Below are positions 10,606-21,525 of a stretch of 64,000 nt of DNA, piece by piece. The notes beneath the pieces are model-generated. The model was not told where the DNA came from, searched no databases, and was given only the letters and a program-made list of their open reading frames with translations. The number at the start of each line of letters is the position of its first letter. The first letter of the stretch is position 1. Made by a program: the position numbers and the translations under genes. Source of the DNA: Areca catechu (taxonomy: Eukaryota > Streptophyta > Magnoliopsida > Arecales > Arecaceae); the NCBI GenBank assembly GCA_021397845.1, contig CM038047.1, positions 34,021,601-34,085,600 of the forward strand, given 5' to 3'.

Positions 10606-13210
10606 GGTGGCCCAAAAGATCTAGAAAAAGAAAAAATTTTTGGAAAGGCATGAAAATGTTGTCGCCTTGGTTCCAGAACCGATCGACAGAATGCTGAGCT
10701 ATAAAGAAAGACAACCCAATCAGTTACACTATTTATCTTTCAGTAGATATAACAAGCCAAAGCCATCATGGAGTACCGAAAAAAATTCCAGACGTCACCA
10801 AGGAGAGGGTAGGCATCATAATGCATCAACCTATCCCGAATCCAGCTAATAATAATGAAAGAATCTCCCTCAATAGGAATCCTCTAAGCATACAAATCCT
10901 GCATAACTCTGGTAATGCTTGCCTATACAGCTCCGAGATCAGCTTCTGGAATGAAAGGATCACGAAGGAAGAATCCCTCTGCCACCAGAAGCCTCCCATC
11001 AATATCCCGGATAACATGCCCTGCACTATCAGAGATACCGTAAACACTGCCATCAAAGTTTATCTTGACAAATCCCAAAGAAGAGGGCTCCCAGGAAATG
11101 TAGATAACCCTTCGGGCCGCTGCCGAGATAGCATGGGAGTCCGAGGAATCCGAGGTTGCAAAGGATATAGCAGTGTCAAAATAATGATACTCCATCACCA
11201 TGAACCAGGCTTTTTAAAAAATTCGATATGCCAGAGTGGCCTCAGCCTCAAAAACTACAGTATTTCTGGATAGCCAAATCTAATAGACGATGTAGGTAGA
11301 ATAATGGCCCTCTTATGCCAAACTCTAGCGGAGGAAGTGTAGGAAAGAGCACAACCGTGAGCCATCGCCAACATCCCAAGGCCATCTCCCAGCAAGCCTC
11401 CAAATCAACCTCGTCCTGTGATAACTCAGGATAGCATGCCTAGTGGGCTCATCCTCTATGCCACACATCGGGCAGGACACCAACAAGTCCACACCTTTGT
11501 GCCTGAGCAGAGTCCTTGAAGGGAGACGATCCCAAGCCATCTTCCAAAGAAAGAGGTGCACTCTCAGATGAATGGAAAATTCTCAGATCCAGGCTGCCGC
11601 AATCCTCGTATCAGAAGGTCCCCTACATAAATCTGAGAGGGTGTTTGAAGAAGCCTTGTGGCAGCAAGAGGGACCCCACACCCTCAAGTCATGACACCGG
11701 TGAGTTGGAATCGGGATGGCAAGGATCAAAGTTGCTAGCTGGCTCTCAAAGAGTCTGGTAATCTCCTTGACTCTCCAAATCCTACTATCATCTATCAGCA
11801 AGTCACAAACCCGAAGATTGTCAACAACCTTCATTCTAACAAAGGCCGACCACCTAAACAAAGATAAGGTAGAAATCCATGCATCCTAACTGACACCAAT
11901 TGTGGTCCCATCGCTAATCAAACATTTGATATGAGCCATCATAATGGGGCCACGAGCATAGATCTCCTCCCAGAAAAAATGGTCTGAATCTGGAATCCCT
12001 GACTCCAAGCACCATAGCAGGCCCTCATCACCCAGCTTCATAGACAATTGGGTTGGAGAAGATATCTCACTGCATATCTGGCAATGAGCACCTCCCTCCT
12101 CACCAGAAGGAAGTAGATCCAAGGCCTCCATCCCTGGTTGGCCGGTAGATAGTGTCCCATGATACTAGGTGAACACCATGACTATTATGTCTCGAACTTA
12201 GTAAGAAGTTGTGGAAGATTTGTTCCATCTCCTTCGGGTAGTTGTGGGAGATCTGCTCCATCTCCCTTAGGCAAGAGCTAGGCAATATAGTGTTCGCTAC
12301 AAGGTAAATAGGGATAAAGCTTAAGATAGACCTGATAAGAATGAGTCTGCCCATCATAGAGAGAGTAGTAGCTTGTCAACCCTCCAAACGATCAAGGACC
12401 CTCTGCACCATAGGTCTACACTCTGTCCTTCGCAATCTCTCACCAATCATAGGGATGCCAAGATAAGTAAGAATCCTAGATTTCTCAGAGATCCCTAATC
12501 TAGCCAGGATGGTCTGCTTCATCCGGGCCTTCATTTTGGGGCTAAAAATAATATAAAACTTCTGCATATCGACTAACTAGCCAAACCCATGGCAATAGGA
12601 CTCCAAAATGGGTGCAAAACATCTAGCATTCTAAAGTGAAGCTCGTTTAATAAGAAAACAGTCATATGCAAAAAGGAGATAAGAAAAAGGCTGAGCTTCA
12701 GGGGGCATGCCAGTAAGGCTTCAGTAATGATCTCTGGATGCACCCCTTAGAGCATGGAAAAGAGCGTCAGTACAAAATGAACAGGTAGGGGATAGGGGAC
12801 AACCTTATCGGAGCCCAACTGTTGAAGGAAAGTATTCAGTCGGGGTACCATTTACCAGAATGGCGAAGCTGGGGTCTTCGATACAATCCATGATCTACCT
12901 GATCCACCTGTCCTGGAAGCCAACATCATGAAAAGTCCATCGAAGGAAATGCTAACTTATCCAATCATAGGCACGTTCCACATCTAGCTTGATCGCCATA
13001 AGACTCCATCAAGAAGGGGCATGCTTAAGATCATGCATGAGCTTCTGAGTAAAGAGGATATTATCAGTGATACAGCATCACTAACAAAGACTCCTTACTT
13101 GGGACTGATGAGACAATGTACAATCAACTGTAAATGCTTGACCAGAACCCTCGCACAGACTTTATAGATGATAGTTGTACTATACGATGATTCGAGCACA
13201 CTAGATCCTC
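10606..13210 (-). mobile_element. LINE remnant 2, same family as remnant 1
   Basis: Minus-strand segments in order: reverse transcriptase core at about 13210-12650, with a degenerate LLFADD catalytic motif read as LLFAYD and weak versions of the ISP-EQGAF and PLSPYLFIL motifs; reverse transcriptase C-terminus at 12567-12100; connecting region at 12131-11583; zf-RVT at 11561-11325 (LWKMAWDRLPSRTLL, then CPMCG); RNase H start at 11201-10826 (GFVKINFDGSVYG). Stops and frameshifts occur throughout. The 3-prime tail at about 10606-10640 matches the tail of remnant 1. The endonuclease domain is not visible. A 33-bp in-frame tandem duplication lies at 12215-12280. This copy retains more of the reverse transcriptase than remnant 1 and lacks its solo-LTR insertion. 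Confidence 0.88.
12215..12280. repeat. 33-bp tandem duplication inside LINE 2
   Basis: gttccatctccttcgggtag is followed 33 bp later by gctccatctcccttaggcaa. On the minus strand this repeats an EMEQI-HN peptide, an 11-codon duplication absent from LINE 1 at 5004-5050. Confidence 0.75.
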
Positions 13211-13407
13211 CAAGTTTCAACTCGTCAAGCGATGCTTTAGAATTAGTAATCCTTTAATGTAGTTTTTTTTCCCATGAAGCATGATCCATTACGATGCATG
13301 ATTTATATCTCAAATCAGCTCTCAATGATCATTATTAGAAGATAGATAACTATCAAATAAGATAACCATATAATTAGTAACCCCCTTTCCCCGTTTCTAG
13401 GCCTAGC

Positions 13408-13421
13408 TGGTATCAGAGCCA
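13408..13421 (+). promoter_or_regulatory. Primer-binding site, left copy
   Basis: tggtatcagagcca is complementary to the 3-prime end of plant initiator tRNA-Met. It is the minus-strand DNA start site used by caulimovirids. An identical site recurs at 21365-21378. Confidence 0.9.
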
Positions 13422-13520
13422 GAGGGGGGAGGAAAGGTAGAAAAATATTTAGATAGCAAGTTCATCCTGTTACTCTTGTACCCTGAGTAGGCATTGGCTA
13501 GGCATGGGCCGTTTTAGCCA

Positions 13521-14306
13521 TGGATAGGCGTTTGAGGCCGTTACAGCTACCTAAAGAGAAATGGGTACACTGTAGTAGCAAAATGAACCTGGTATCTAGG
13601 TCATTTTTTACAAGTTCTTCTTCCAAAGGGGAAGATATTGTTAGCCTCATGGAGGTTGAAGATGAATAGTTAATTAAATGGACTGTTCCAAAAATTAGCA
13701 AAAGGTCAATTTACCAACACAAGATCCTTCTTGATAATAGAAGAAAAGATTGTGTCAATAATGGGCGACTACATAGTCATCCCAATTATAACAAAGGACT
13801 TAGTTAAAACCCTCAAATCCAAATTTGAGTTTATCCATATTGGCATGGTCCAAGTGGCCGCAAAACCCTTAGTCAGAAGAGGGCTTGACACAGCCATTCT
13901 TCTGTGTTTAAGGGATGGCCGTCTAACTAGGTTCCATGACTTCCTGTTGGAAATGGTGGAATCAAGCCTATATGAAGGCCCGATCTTTTTCAATTGCAAT
14001 ACATATCTGACTTTAAAACTCAAAGACCAAAATATCTTGAAAGCCCTCGAACTTGATGTCAAGCTTCACGAGTTTAATATCATGTCAGGCTCTTACCCTG
14101 TAGCAGTAACCATCAAATTATGTTACAAGGTAACTAATGACCTTGACCACATCAAGGTCATTAACAAGAGGACTCTTGGAAGTACCACATACTTCCAAAC
14201 CAATCCTCCGAAGGAAAACATACATGTATCAAAAATCCTGATTTGGGACCAAATTTTCCTTCTCGAGAACTGGCTTTTAGAAAAAGCCGTACCTGCTCCA
14301 AGGTAA
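13521..14306 (+). pseudogene. Pararetroviral movement-protein-like region (broken)
   Basis: The first part of the polyprotein region begins about 100 bp after the primer site. A start at 13521 opens a short frame that ends in a stop near 13668; the frame then changes into the 191-codon frame at 13731-14306. That frame has the conserved layout of the plant virus 30K movement superfamily: a GxxV-type strand segment, RRGLDTAILLCLRD, then YEGPIFFNCN. In living relatives this protein opens plasmodesmata for cell-to-cell spread. Here the early stop and frame change mean no functional product. The family call rests on motif order and position. Confidence 0.75.
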
Positions 14307-16680
14307 CCTCTATCCACTGTTGAATCCATCACTACCCTCCTAGAAGGAGATGTAGAAATAAAATTCAATAGGAACATCTAAAGGAGCTTCAGCAGCAGGT
14401 ATCCCACTGTACCTCAATCCTTGTTCCTCCTAGGTTTAGTTATTCAACCCCATTGACTAAACTTAGAGAAGTACATAGTGAATCGAAGGTTCCCCAAATC
14501 ATTTACAATGATCAAACTTCACCACCAATCTCTCCAACTTTCTCTCAGATCATAGAGACAAAGGACTCTGAGATCTGCATGATTTATGAAGACTTTTCTA
14601 TAGACAAAGAAAGTCTAAGAAAAGACTTCTATTCATCCAAAAATAAAGAAAAAAGAGAATGGTTCTTTGCAAACTTCAGCAAAGAATAGAGAGACAAAAT
14701 CCAAGCAAAATACTACCAAACCTTAGAAATAATCAAAAAAAACGTAAACTTCTTTGTCTGGTTCGATTACCATGTCAAAGAAAATCCCAAATAAGTAAAC
14801 ATGATTGCAGGAAAAATAGTTATCGCCTGGCAAGATAGCAAGGGAAACAAGATCGATAAGATCCATCCCCTGCTCAAAGAGATAAAAATCCCTGTCAAAG
14901 AAACCCAAGTCACTACTTCTCCATTCAAGATCAATCAGAACCTTTAGAGACACCTAACGACAGAGACCTCAAAAATATAATCGAATAAAATAACTTCACT
15001 AATCAAAACCTAAAAACAATAGGAGATCAATTAGTCAAAATAGAAGACAATAAACAAAAGACCTCCAATTGTTAGCAATTAAAAAACTCCAATTTTCATT
15101 CCTCATGAAATACCAAAAAATATAGCCCTTCCTCAATTGAAAGAAGACAATATTGTCTTAGAAATAAACAAGAGATTAGAAAAGATAGAGCTTTTAACTA
15201 AAACTATACCAAATACACCTGAAAAAGCTCTTTCTCCAATAGTAGAATCCAAAAGTGCTTCTGTTCTTACCCAGGAAGACACCTCGAGTCAAAGTGAGCA
15301 AGACTCAGGTAACGGGTCAGAATAAGAAAGCTCAAATTCAGAACAAGAAAGCCTAAACTTAAAAATCAATAAAATCCATTCTTGGGCCCAGCACACAAAA
15401 TACTATTACCCGAGGCCTACTCCTCAGGATATGCTCATTGAAGAGAGGCCCATCAAACAAAACCATTACTTTTCCAACACCATCTATGAATGGAACATAG
15501 ATGGATTGACGAAATACCAAATCCTCAATGTCTTTCAAGAAATGACTATGGTTGCCACTGCTTATCGGACAAAGCCCGATACTCTGACCAGGCCATACCC
15601 CAAATTCTTGTTGCCAGTCTTACTAGCCAACTTAAAGGCTGGTGGGATTACTATTTAAATGATATAGACAAAAATAGCATTCCTATTTGCTTATAGGAGA
15701 AATGAAGAAGGCTCTATTATCAAAGATGAACAAGGAGAGCCTATACAAGATGCTGTCTCAACCCTGATTTTTGTCATAGCAAAAACTTCGTAGGAGATCC
15801 ATCTAGCCTTAAGGATAGGAGCTCTGAAGTTTTGGCAAATCTTAGATGCAAGAAACTTCAATATTTTAAGTGGTACAAGGATGTTTTTCTCACCAAAGTA
15901 ATGACCAGAAATGATTACCAGCAATCATTCTAGAAAGAGAAATTCATTGCTGGTTTGCCCCTTGTTTTCGCAAAAAGAATTAAACAAACAATCATAGAAA
16001 CAAAATAATAATACAATTCCTTATGATAGACTCACCTACGGAGATATTATTAAAATAATAAACTCCGAAGGACTCAAAATTTGCAATGACCTAAGGATGA
16101 AACAACAATTAAAAAGAGAGCAACTTGCAAGCAAATAAGCCCTTGGAAGTTTTTGTGAACAATTTGGTTACAGCTCCCTGGCCAAAAAAAAACTTCCAAA
16201 GTCCTACCAAAAATGTTCAACCTCAAGAAAACAATCTTACAATCATCCTAAACCAAAACAAACACAAAGACCAATAAAACATGAAAAGAAAATCTTCCGA
16301 AATAAAAAACAAGAACCTAAGAGAACAAACCCAATAACCTATTTTAAGTGTAGAAAAATAGGTCGTTATGCCAAAGACTGCAAACTAAAAAGAAAAATAA
16401 ATGAAACCCAAATTGACAAAGAAGACTTAGAAAATTCACTTAAGTCTCAATTAGAAAAGATTCTTTTAGAATCAGATGTTGAATCTCTTTTTGAAGAATC
16501 TGAAAATGATAATCTTGATGACGTCCAATCCTCAAGTATAAATATGATAACCAAAGAACAAGGACTTCTCCTAGATCTCTTAGACAAAATAGATAACCCA
16601 GAACTAAAAAGGAAATATTTATTGAAGCTAAAAGAGACATTGGGAGAAACTTCCAAAACTAAGCCTTAAGTCTATGATCT
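14307..16680 (+). pseudogene. Pararetroviral coat-protein-like region with decayed zinc knuckle
   Basis: Lysine- and glutamate-rich broken frames (for example 14453-14689, 15137-15325, 15431-15658) lead to a CCHC-type knuckle at 16340-16381. The knuckle reads YFKCRKIGRYAKDC. The first Cys is Tyr and the His is Arg, so two of four zinc ligands are lost. A short acidic section follows up to the stop near 16669. In the family the coat protein packages genome RNA through this knuckle. Stops and shifts are frequent. Confidence 0.75.
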
Positions 16681-16938
16681 GACAAATATTTTCAGTAAGC
16701 TCAAAAACAAAGATAAAAAATCTATAACAATTCAAGATTTACAAATAGAGGTAAATCAATTAAAAATAGAAGTAAATCAAATCAAGAAATAAATAAAAAG
16801 CTTAGAGAAAGGCAAACAATATGAGTCAGATTCAGACCCTGATCTTACTCCCCAAGAACAAAATTTCCTAGAAACAATTCTAGCCGGACCATACAGAACT
16901 GGTATTTTAAGGTAGTAATATCAATTGAAGATTTTGTC

Positions 16939-17457
16939 TTGGAAATAATCATCTTGATTGATTCAGGAGCATACCTGAATTGTATACAAGAGGGATTGAT
17001 TCCGACAAAATATTTTGAAAAAACCAAAGAAAAACTAAAGACAGCAAGTGGATCAAAATTAATAATAAGATACAAACTTTCGAAAACCAAAGTCTATTTT
17101 GCAGATCAATACCTAGCCACCCAATTTATTCTCATAAAAAACTTGAACAGACCTATAATCCTAGGGATACCTTTTCTCAACATTATCAAGCCATTCTTGG
17201 TTGATGATGAAGGGATCATCACAAAGGCCTTAGGACAAGAACTGGAAATCGGGTTTGTAACCAGGGAATATATCAAAACACTGAATTCCCTCAACGAAAT
17301 AACAAGAAAATCAAAACATATAGAATTTTTGAAGGAAGAAATAAGCTTCAAAAGAATAGAAGAACAACTAAAAAATCCCACAATAAAACAAAGAATTGAA
17401 AATTTCAAAATGTTAATTCAAAATTATGCCTGCTCCAATCTACCCAATACCTTTTAG
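16939..17457 (+). pseudogene. Pararetroviral aspartic protease region
   Basis: A 172-codon open stretch begins with ILIDSGAYLNCIQEG; the catalytic D-S-G is at 16960-16968, with the usual T replaced by S. A hydrophobic RPIILGIPFLN segment follows about 65 residues later, as in retroviral-type proteases. In intact relatives it cuts the polyprotein. The stop after LPNTF at 17457 separates it from the reverse transcriptase. Confidence 0.85.
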
Positions 17458-17479
17458 GATAGAAAAAAGCATGCTGTCA

Positions 17480-18820
17480 ATCTTCCCTATGAAAAGGATT
17501 TTAATGAAAGAAAAATCTCCACAAATGTTTGACCAATTCAAATGAATCAAGAATTACTAGAATACTGCAAAATTGAGATAAATGATCTCATCAAGAAAAA
17601 AATAATCAGACCCGGTCTTCCCCCTGGAGCTGCGCTGCCTTGTATGTTCAAAAGAATGCTGAACTAGAAAGAAAAGCACCAAGGTTAGTGATCAATTACA
17701 AACCTTTCAACCAAGCCTTAAGATGGATATGATATCCATTGCCCAATAAAAAATATCTCCTAAACAGGACGATCGAAGCAAAATTTTTTTCAAAATTTGA
17801 TCTGAAATCATGATTCTGGCAGATTCAAATCTGTGAGCATGACAAGTACAAAACTATATTCACAGTTCCATTCGGATAATATGAATAGAATGTAATGTCA
17901 TTTGGACTTAAGAATGCTCCATCAGAATTCTAAAAAATTATGAATGACATCTTCAATCCTTATTCAAAATTTATCATTGTTTATATTGATGATGTTCTTG
18001 TCTTCTCCGAGACAATAGAACAACATTTCAAATACTTACAAACTTTCCTGAACTTGATTATCAGAAATGGTTTGGTCATTTCCGAACCCAAAATTTGTTT
18101 GTTTCAAACAAAAATGCAGTTCCTAGGACATGACTTGAACCAAGGAATGATCAAACCCATAGATAGGTCAATTGAGTTTGCTAGCAAATTCTCTGATGAG
18201 ATCACAGACAAATTCCAATTGCAGAGGTTCTTAGGAAGCCTCAACTATGTCTCTAATCACATGAAAAACATCAAAATTCTAGCAAAACCCCTCTATCAAA
18301 GATTGAAGGAAAACCTCCCAAAATGGACCCAAACTCACATAGATACTGTTAGGAAGATAAAAGCCCAAGTCAAAAATCTTCCTTGCCTCTATCTACCCGA
18401 TCCAAAAGCTCAAAAAATTATAGAAATCATGCCTCAGAATTAGATTTTGGGGGCATCCTCAAACAAAACAAGAACGAAACAGAACAACTCATCCAATTTA
18501 TTTCTGGCAGTTGGAATGAAACCCAAATAAAATATTTCACTGTAAAGAATAAAGTTTTAGAAATTATTTTTAGCATTTCAAAGTTTCAAAGTGATTTTCT
18601 TAACCAAAAGTTTCTTCTCAGGATTGATTGTAAAGCAGCAAAATTTATTTTGAAAAAAGATGTTAAAAATCTAGCTTCAAAACATATATTCACTAGATTG
18701 TAAGCTTTATTATCTATTTTTGACTTTGATATTGAACATATCAAAGGCCAAGACAATTCCCAGCCTGACTTCCTCTCTCGTGAATTCTTGCAGGGCCTAC
18801 AAGCCAATGGTTCCTAAAAA
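17480..18820 (+). pseudogene. Pararetroviral reverse transcriptase and RNase H region
   Basis: The reverse transcriptase catalytic motif YIDDVLVFS starts at 17982 in an intact 167-codon segment (17940-18443). It is followed by the FLG and FLGSLNYVS motifs of the thumb/connection. RNase H follows after a +1 frame change (about 18383-18800). Its first catalytic Asp, expected just before ASELDFGG, reads His. The end has the usual IKGQDNSQPDFLSRE motif. Upstream of 17940 the fingers region holds several stops. This is a non-functional polymerase remnant. Confidence 0.88.
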
Positions 18821-18975
18821 ACCCCCGGCCCAAAAGGCCATAACCTTAGTCCAAAAATAAACTAAGCAATCTTATGCCCAACCAACAGGGCCTTCAGCAA
18901 CTCCAGCCCAATCAATTGCCTCGGCCCAATTCTCACCAAAAACCCAAAAAATAACATTACCTAGGCTATCCTGGT

Positions 18976-20242
18976 ATGACAGTCATCCAAGAAGAATCCA
19001 AGGCCCAAGAAACTATCAAAGAAACTATCCAACAAAAAGCCAATACCTCTCCACTTTCTACAAAACAAATGGCTAATCTAGCCAAGGCAAATCCAACCTT
19101 TCTGGGCCTAGAAAATTTTCAGAAGGCCATTACTGAAGAAGAAGCAAAATCAAAATCTCAACAAAAACAAAAAATGATAGCTGAGCTTTCTGACTCACTA
19201 TCAATCCAAAAACAAAGTCAGAAGTTGGGATTTCTGACCCAACTCCTCTTCAAAAAATACCCCCCAAAAAATCTGCATATTTTGAAAAACCAATCTTCCA
19301 ACCTATTTTTACAATAGAAGATGAATACATGGAGAATGATCCATGGAAAATAATTTCAAAAGTATTTCCAAAAGGCTGGCATTTTCCACCAAAAGATCCA
19401 TCAAAAATCAATATTTTTTATGAATTTATTTTGGTTGATACAGACTTTGTAGCAATCAAACACTACAAAGACAGGGCCGATCATTCCATCATAACCCACT
19501 CAATGGCCCGATCCTTCAAGTCTTGTCTCCATCTGCATGGGGGGACAGTCCCAATACATTCAAAAAATTATCCCAAAAATATAATCCCCAATACTTCAAC
19601 TATTGGGATTACAAAAATGCTTGGTACAACACTTTTCTTTTCCAAAACACTTACCACCACCATTCCTGGCTATTCTATTTCAAAACTAATACCAGTTTCC
19701 ACTTCCCCTACTGGTTTGTTGACTGGTGGCGCCATTACGGCCCTATCCTTGAAATCTTACCTCAAACTGTCAATGAAGGGTATTTAATATACCAACAAAA
19801 AATTCTACCACTAGAAAGGGGAAAAAATTTTCCTTTTCTCCTTAATTTCTTCTCTCAATTCTCCCTGTCCTGGATCCTTTGCTAGGACTATTCAATCATT
19901 AATGTTCCTAATTTCCAGCCAACCTTGGCTAGGAAATTCAAGACAAAGTGGTGGCAAGAGTTCAATCCAGAAAAAGCCACTAAATCAAAGGTGTTGAAAT
20001 GGTTCCATAAAAACCTGCAACTGTCCCTCAAGATTGAACCTTCCACCTCAAAGTTTTTGACACAAAAATCTTTTGCAAATTCCAAGCTTGCAGCAGCCAA
20101 GTCCAGAACAGAATACAAAAAATATATCTCACAGATTATGGTGGACTTCAAAAAAGAAGAAGAAGAAGAGCCAGCAAGCTCATCATCTTCCAACCAAACT
20201 CCACAAGAAGATGAAGAAGAAGACCACTTTGAGATTCTGTGA
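18976..20242 (+). pseudogene. Pararetroviral second ORF, function unknown (broken)
   Basis: Three overlapping or successive frames (18976-19317, 19329-19885 in two frames, 19925-20242) appear to be pieces of one protein. Visible parts: a Lys/Gln-rich start; a centre very rich in Trp, Tyr and Phe (NYWDYKNAWYN, then WFVDWWRHYGPI); a basic KFKTKWWQEF segment; and a Glu- and Ser-rich acidic tail. I recognise this layout from ORFs accompanying caulimovirid-like repeats in plant genomes but know no biochemical function for it. It lies between RNase H and the promoter. Confidence 0.6.
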
Positions 20243-20289
20243 AAATATATACACGAATCTTAAAGCAAGCACACCAATTCCAGCCAAAT

Positions 20290-20640
20290 CATCAATCATA
20301 CCAAGATGAGGTGTGACAAAAGGTGTACCACCCTCCAATCACATCAGACATATGGTGTACCACCCTCCAATAAAAGGCATACCAGCTTCCAATCGACGTG
20401 ACAAAAGATATACCAGCCTTCAATCATGTTAGATAAGAAGTGACAAAAGGCGTACCGGCCAAAAGATTTTCAACAAAAGGCATACCAGCTCCTAATTGAC
20501 ATGACAAAAGGTATACCAACCTTCACTCATGCCAGACAAAGAATAACAAAAGTGGCGTACCAGCCCGGACAAGAAGTGACCAAAGGTGTACCAATTCAGA
20601 GATTCCCTCGTGGATCTTAAAATTTATTCAATCCAGCCTC
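20290..20640 (+). repeat. Degenerate tandem motif array upstream of the viral promoter
   Basis: The phrase gacaaaaggcgtaccagcct with variants recurs about ten times at irregular spacing of 20-60 bp between the second ORF and the TATA box. This is where caulimovirids carry enhancer elements. Confidence 0.7.
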
Positions 20641-20675
20641 GGACTCCAAAGGGCTCTACAATTCAACACATCCAG

Positions 20676-21364
20676 GCCTCTATAAGAAGAAGGCAAAGCC
20701 TCCTAAAGAGATCATCACAAAGAACCTGAAGAGGAGTCCTCTGCGAGTTAGTCCATAGGATTCTTCCTCCCCAATATTTTCTTGTAATTCCCCAAATATC
20801 CAAATATCTAAAACCTTTCCAATTTCCTTCAGGAACCCAATCCTGTATCAAGACCCAAGCTCCCCTGTTTACCCAGTGTAAGTAATAGGTAGAGCTTGCA
20901 ATATATCTTTGAAATGTTTCTTTGAAATATTTCTTCAATAGGGAATTTTATTCTTCAAAATTAGAACTTCTTGTTCTCATCTTCAATTTATGTTCAAGTT
21001 ATAATAATTATCTCAAGATCTTCATAGCTCAGTACTCTAGTACGAGGATATAGTAACAGCCACCTTAGTAGTTCAGGGCCATCCTGCTATAGTGAAACTA
21101 TAGTGGAAGGGATGCCTTTATCTCCTCAGAACGAAGAACTGCCATGAAGTGAATGTTATTCATATTCAATCATTTTCGCTATTTACATTCAAGCATTTTT
21201 ACTGTTTATCTTCAAGCGCTACTGTTTATCTTCAAACTTTCAATATACTGTTCAATTTTCAATATATGCCTTTCCAATGCTACTTCCTCATTTAAGTTTC
21301 AATCTTGTTACTCTCTGCTCTCCATTTGTTAAACTGTTCATTTTTCCCCGTTCTTGGGCCTTGC
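20676..21364 (+). promoter_or_regulatory. Pararetroviral promoter and long untranslated leader
   Basis: A TATA box in the context cctctataagaagaaggc at 20677-20694 resembles that of pararetroviral genomic-RNA promoters. The primer site lies about 690 bp downstream, so the leader is about 600-650 nt, as is usual in the family. The leader has a small hairpin ctatagtgaaactatag around 21097-21113. The transcription start itself is inferred. Confidence 0.6.
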
Positions 21365-21378
21365 TGGTATCAGAGCCA
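21365..21378 (+). promoter_or_regulatory. Primer-binding site, right copy
   Basis: tggtatcagagcca, identical to 13408-13421. The repeat proves that the insertion is longer than one genome unit. Confidence 0.9.
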
Positions 21379-21428
21379 GAGGGAGGAGGAAAGGTAGAAA
21401 ATTATTTAGATAGTAAGTTCATCCTGTT

Positions 21429-21434
<6 letters not shown>

Positions 21435-21523
<89 letters not shown>
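21435..21523. repeat. (TA)n microsatellite abutting the pararetrovirus
   Basis: An almost pure TA run of about 88 bp starts immediately where similarity between the two viral terminal segments ends (21433). Confidence 0.95.

Positions 21524-21525
<2 letters not shown>

Larger units (their letters stand above)
13386..21433 (+). mobile_element. Endogenous pararetrovirus (Caulimoviridae), terminally redundant copy
   Basis: In order on the plus strand: initiator-Met tRNA primer site (13408-13421), movement-protein-like region, long coat-protein-like region ending in a decayed zinc knuckle, aspartic protease, reverse transcriptase with YIDD, RNase H, a second long region of unknown function, a promoter with TATA box, an untranslated leader, and a second primer site (21365-21378). 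No integrase or LTR is present, which is the caulimovirid pattern. The two primer sites are 7957 bp apart, which fits one circular genome length. The 91-bp segments around them (13386-13476 and 21343-21433) differ at 7 positions by my count. The layout of one large polyprotein plus a second ORF resembles the genus Florendovirus; that placement is inference. Many stops and shifts make it a dead copy. No target duplication was seen. Confidence 0.9.
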
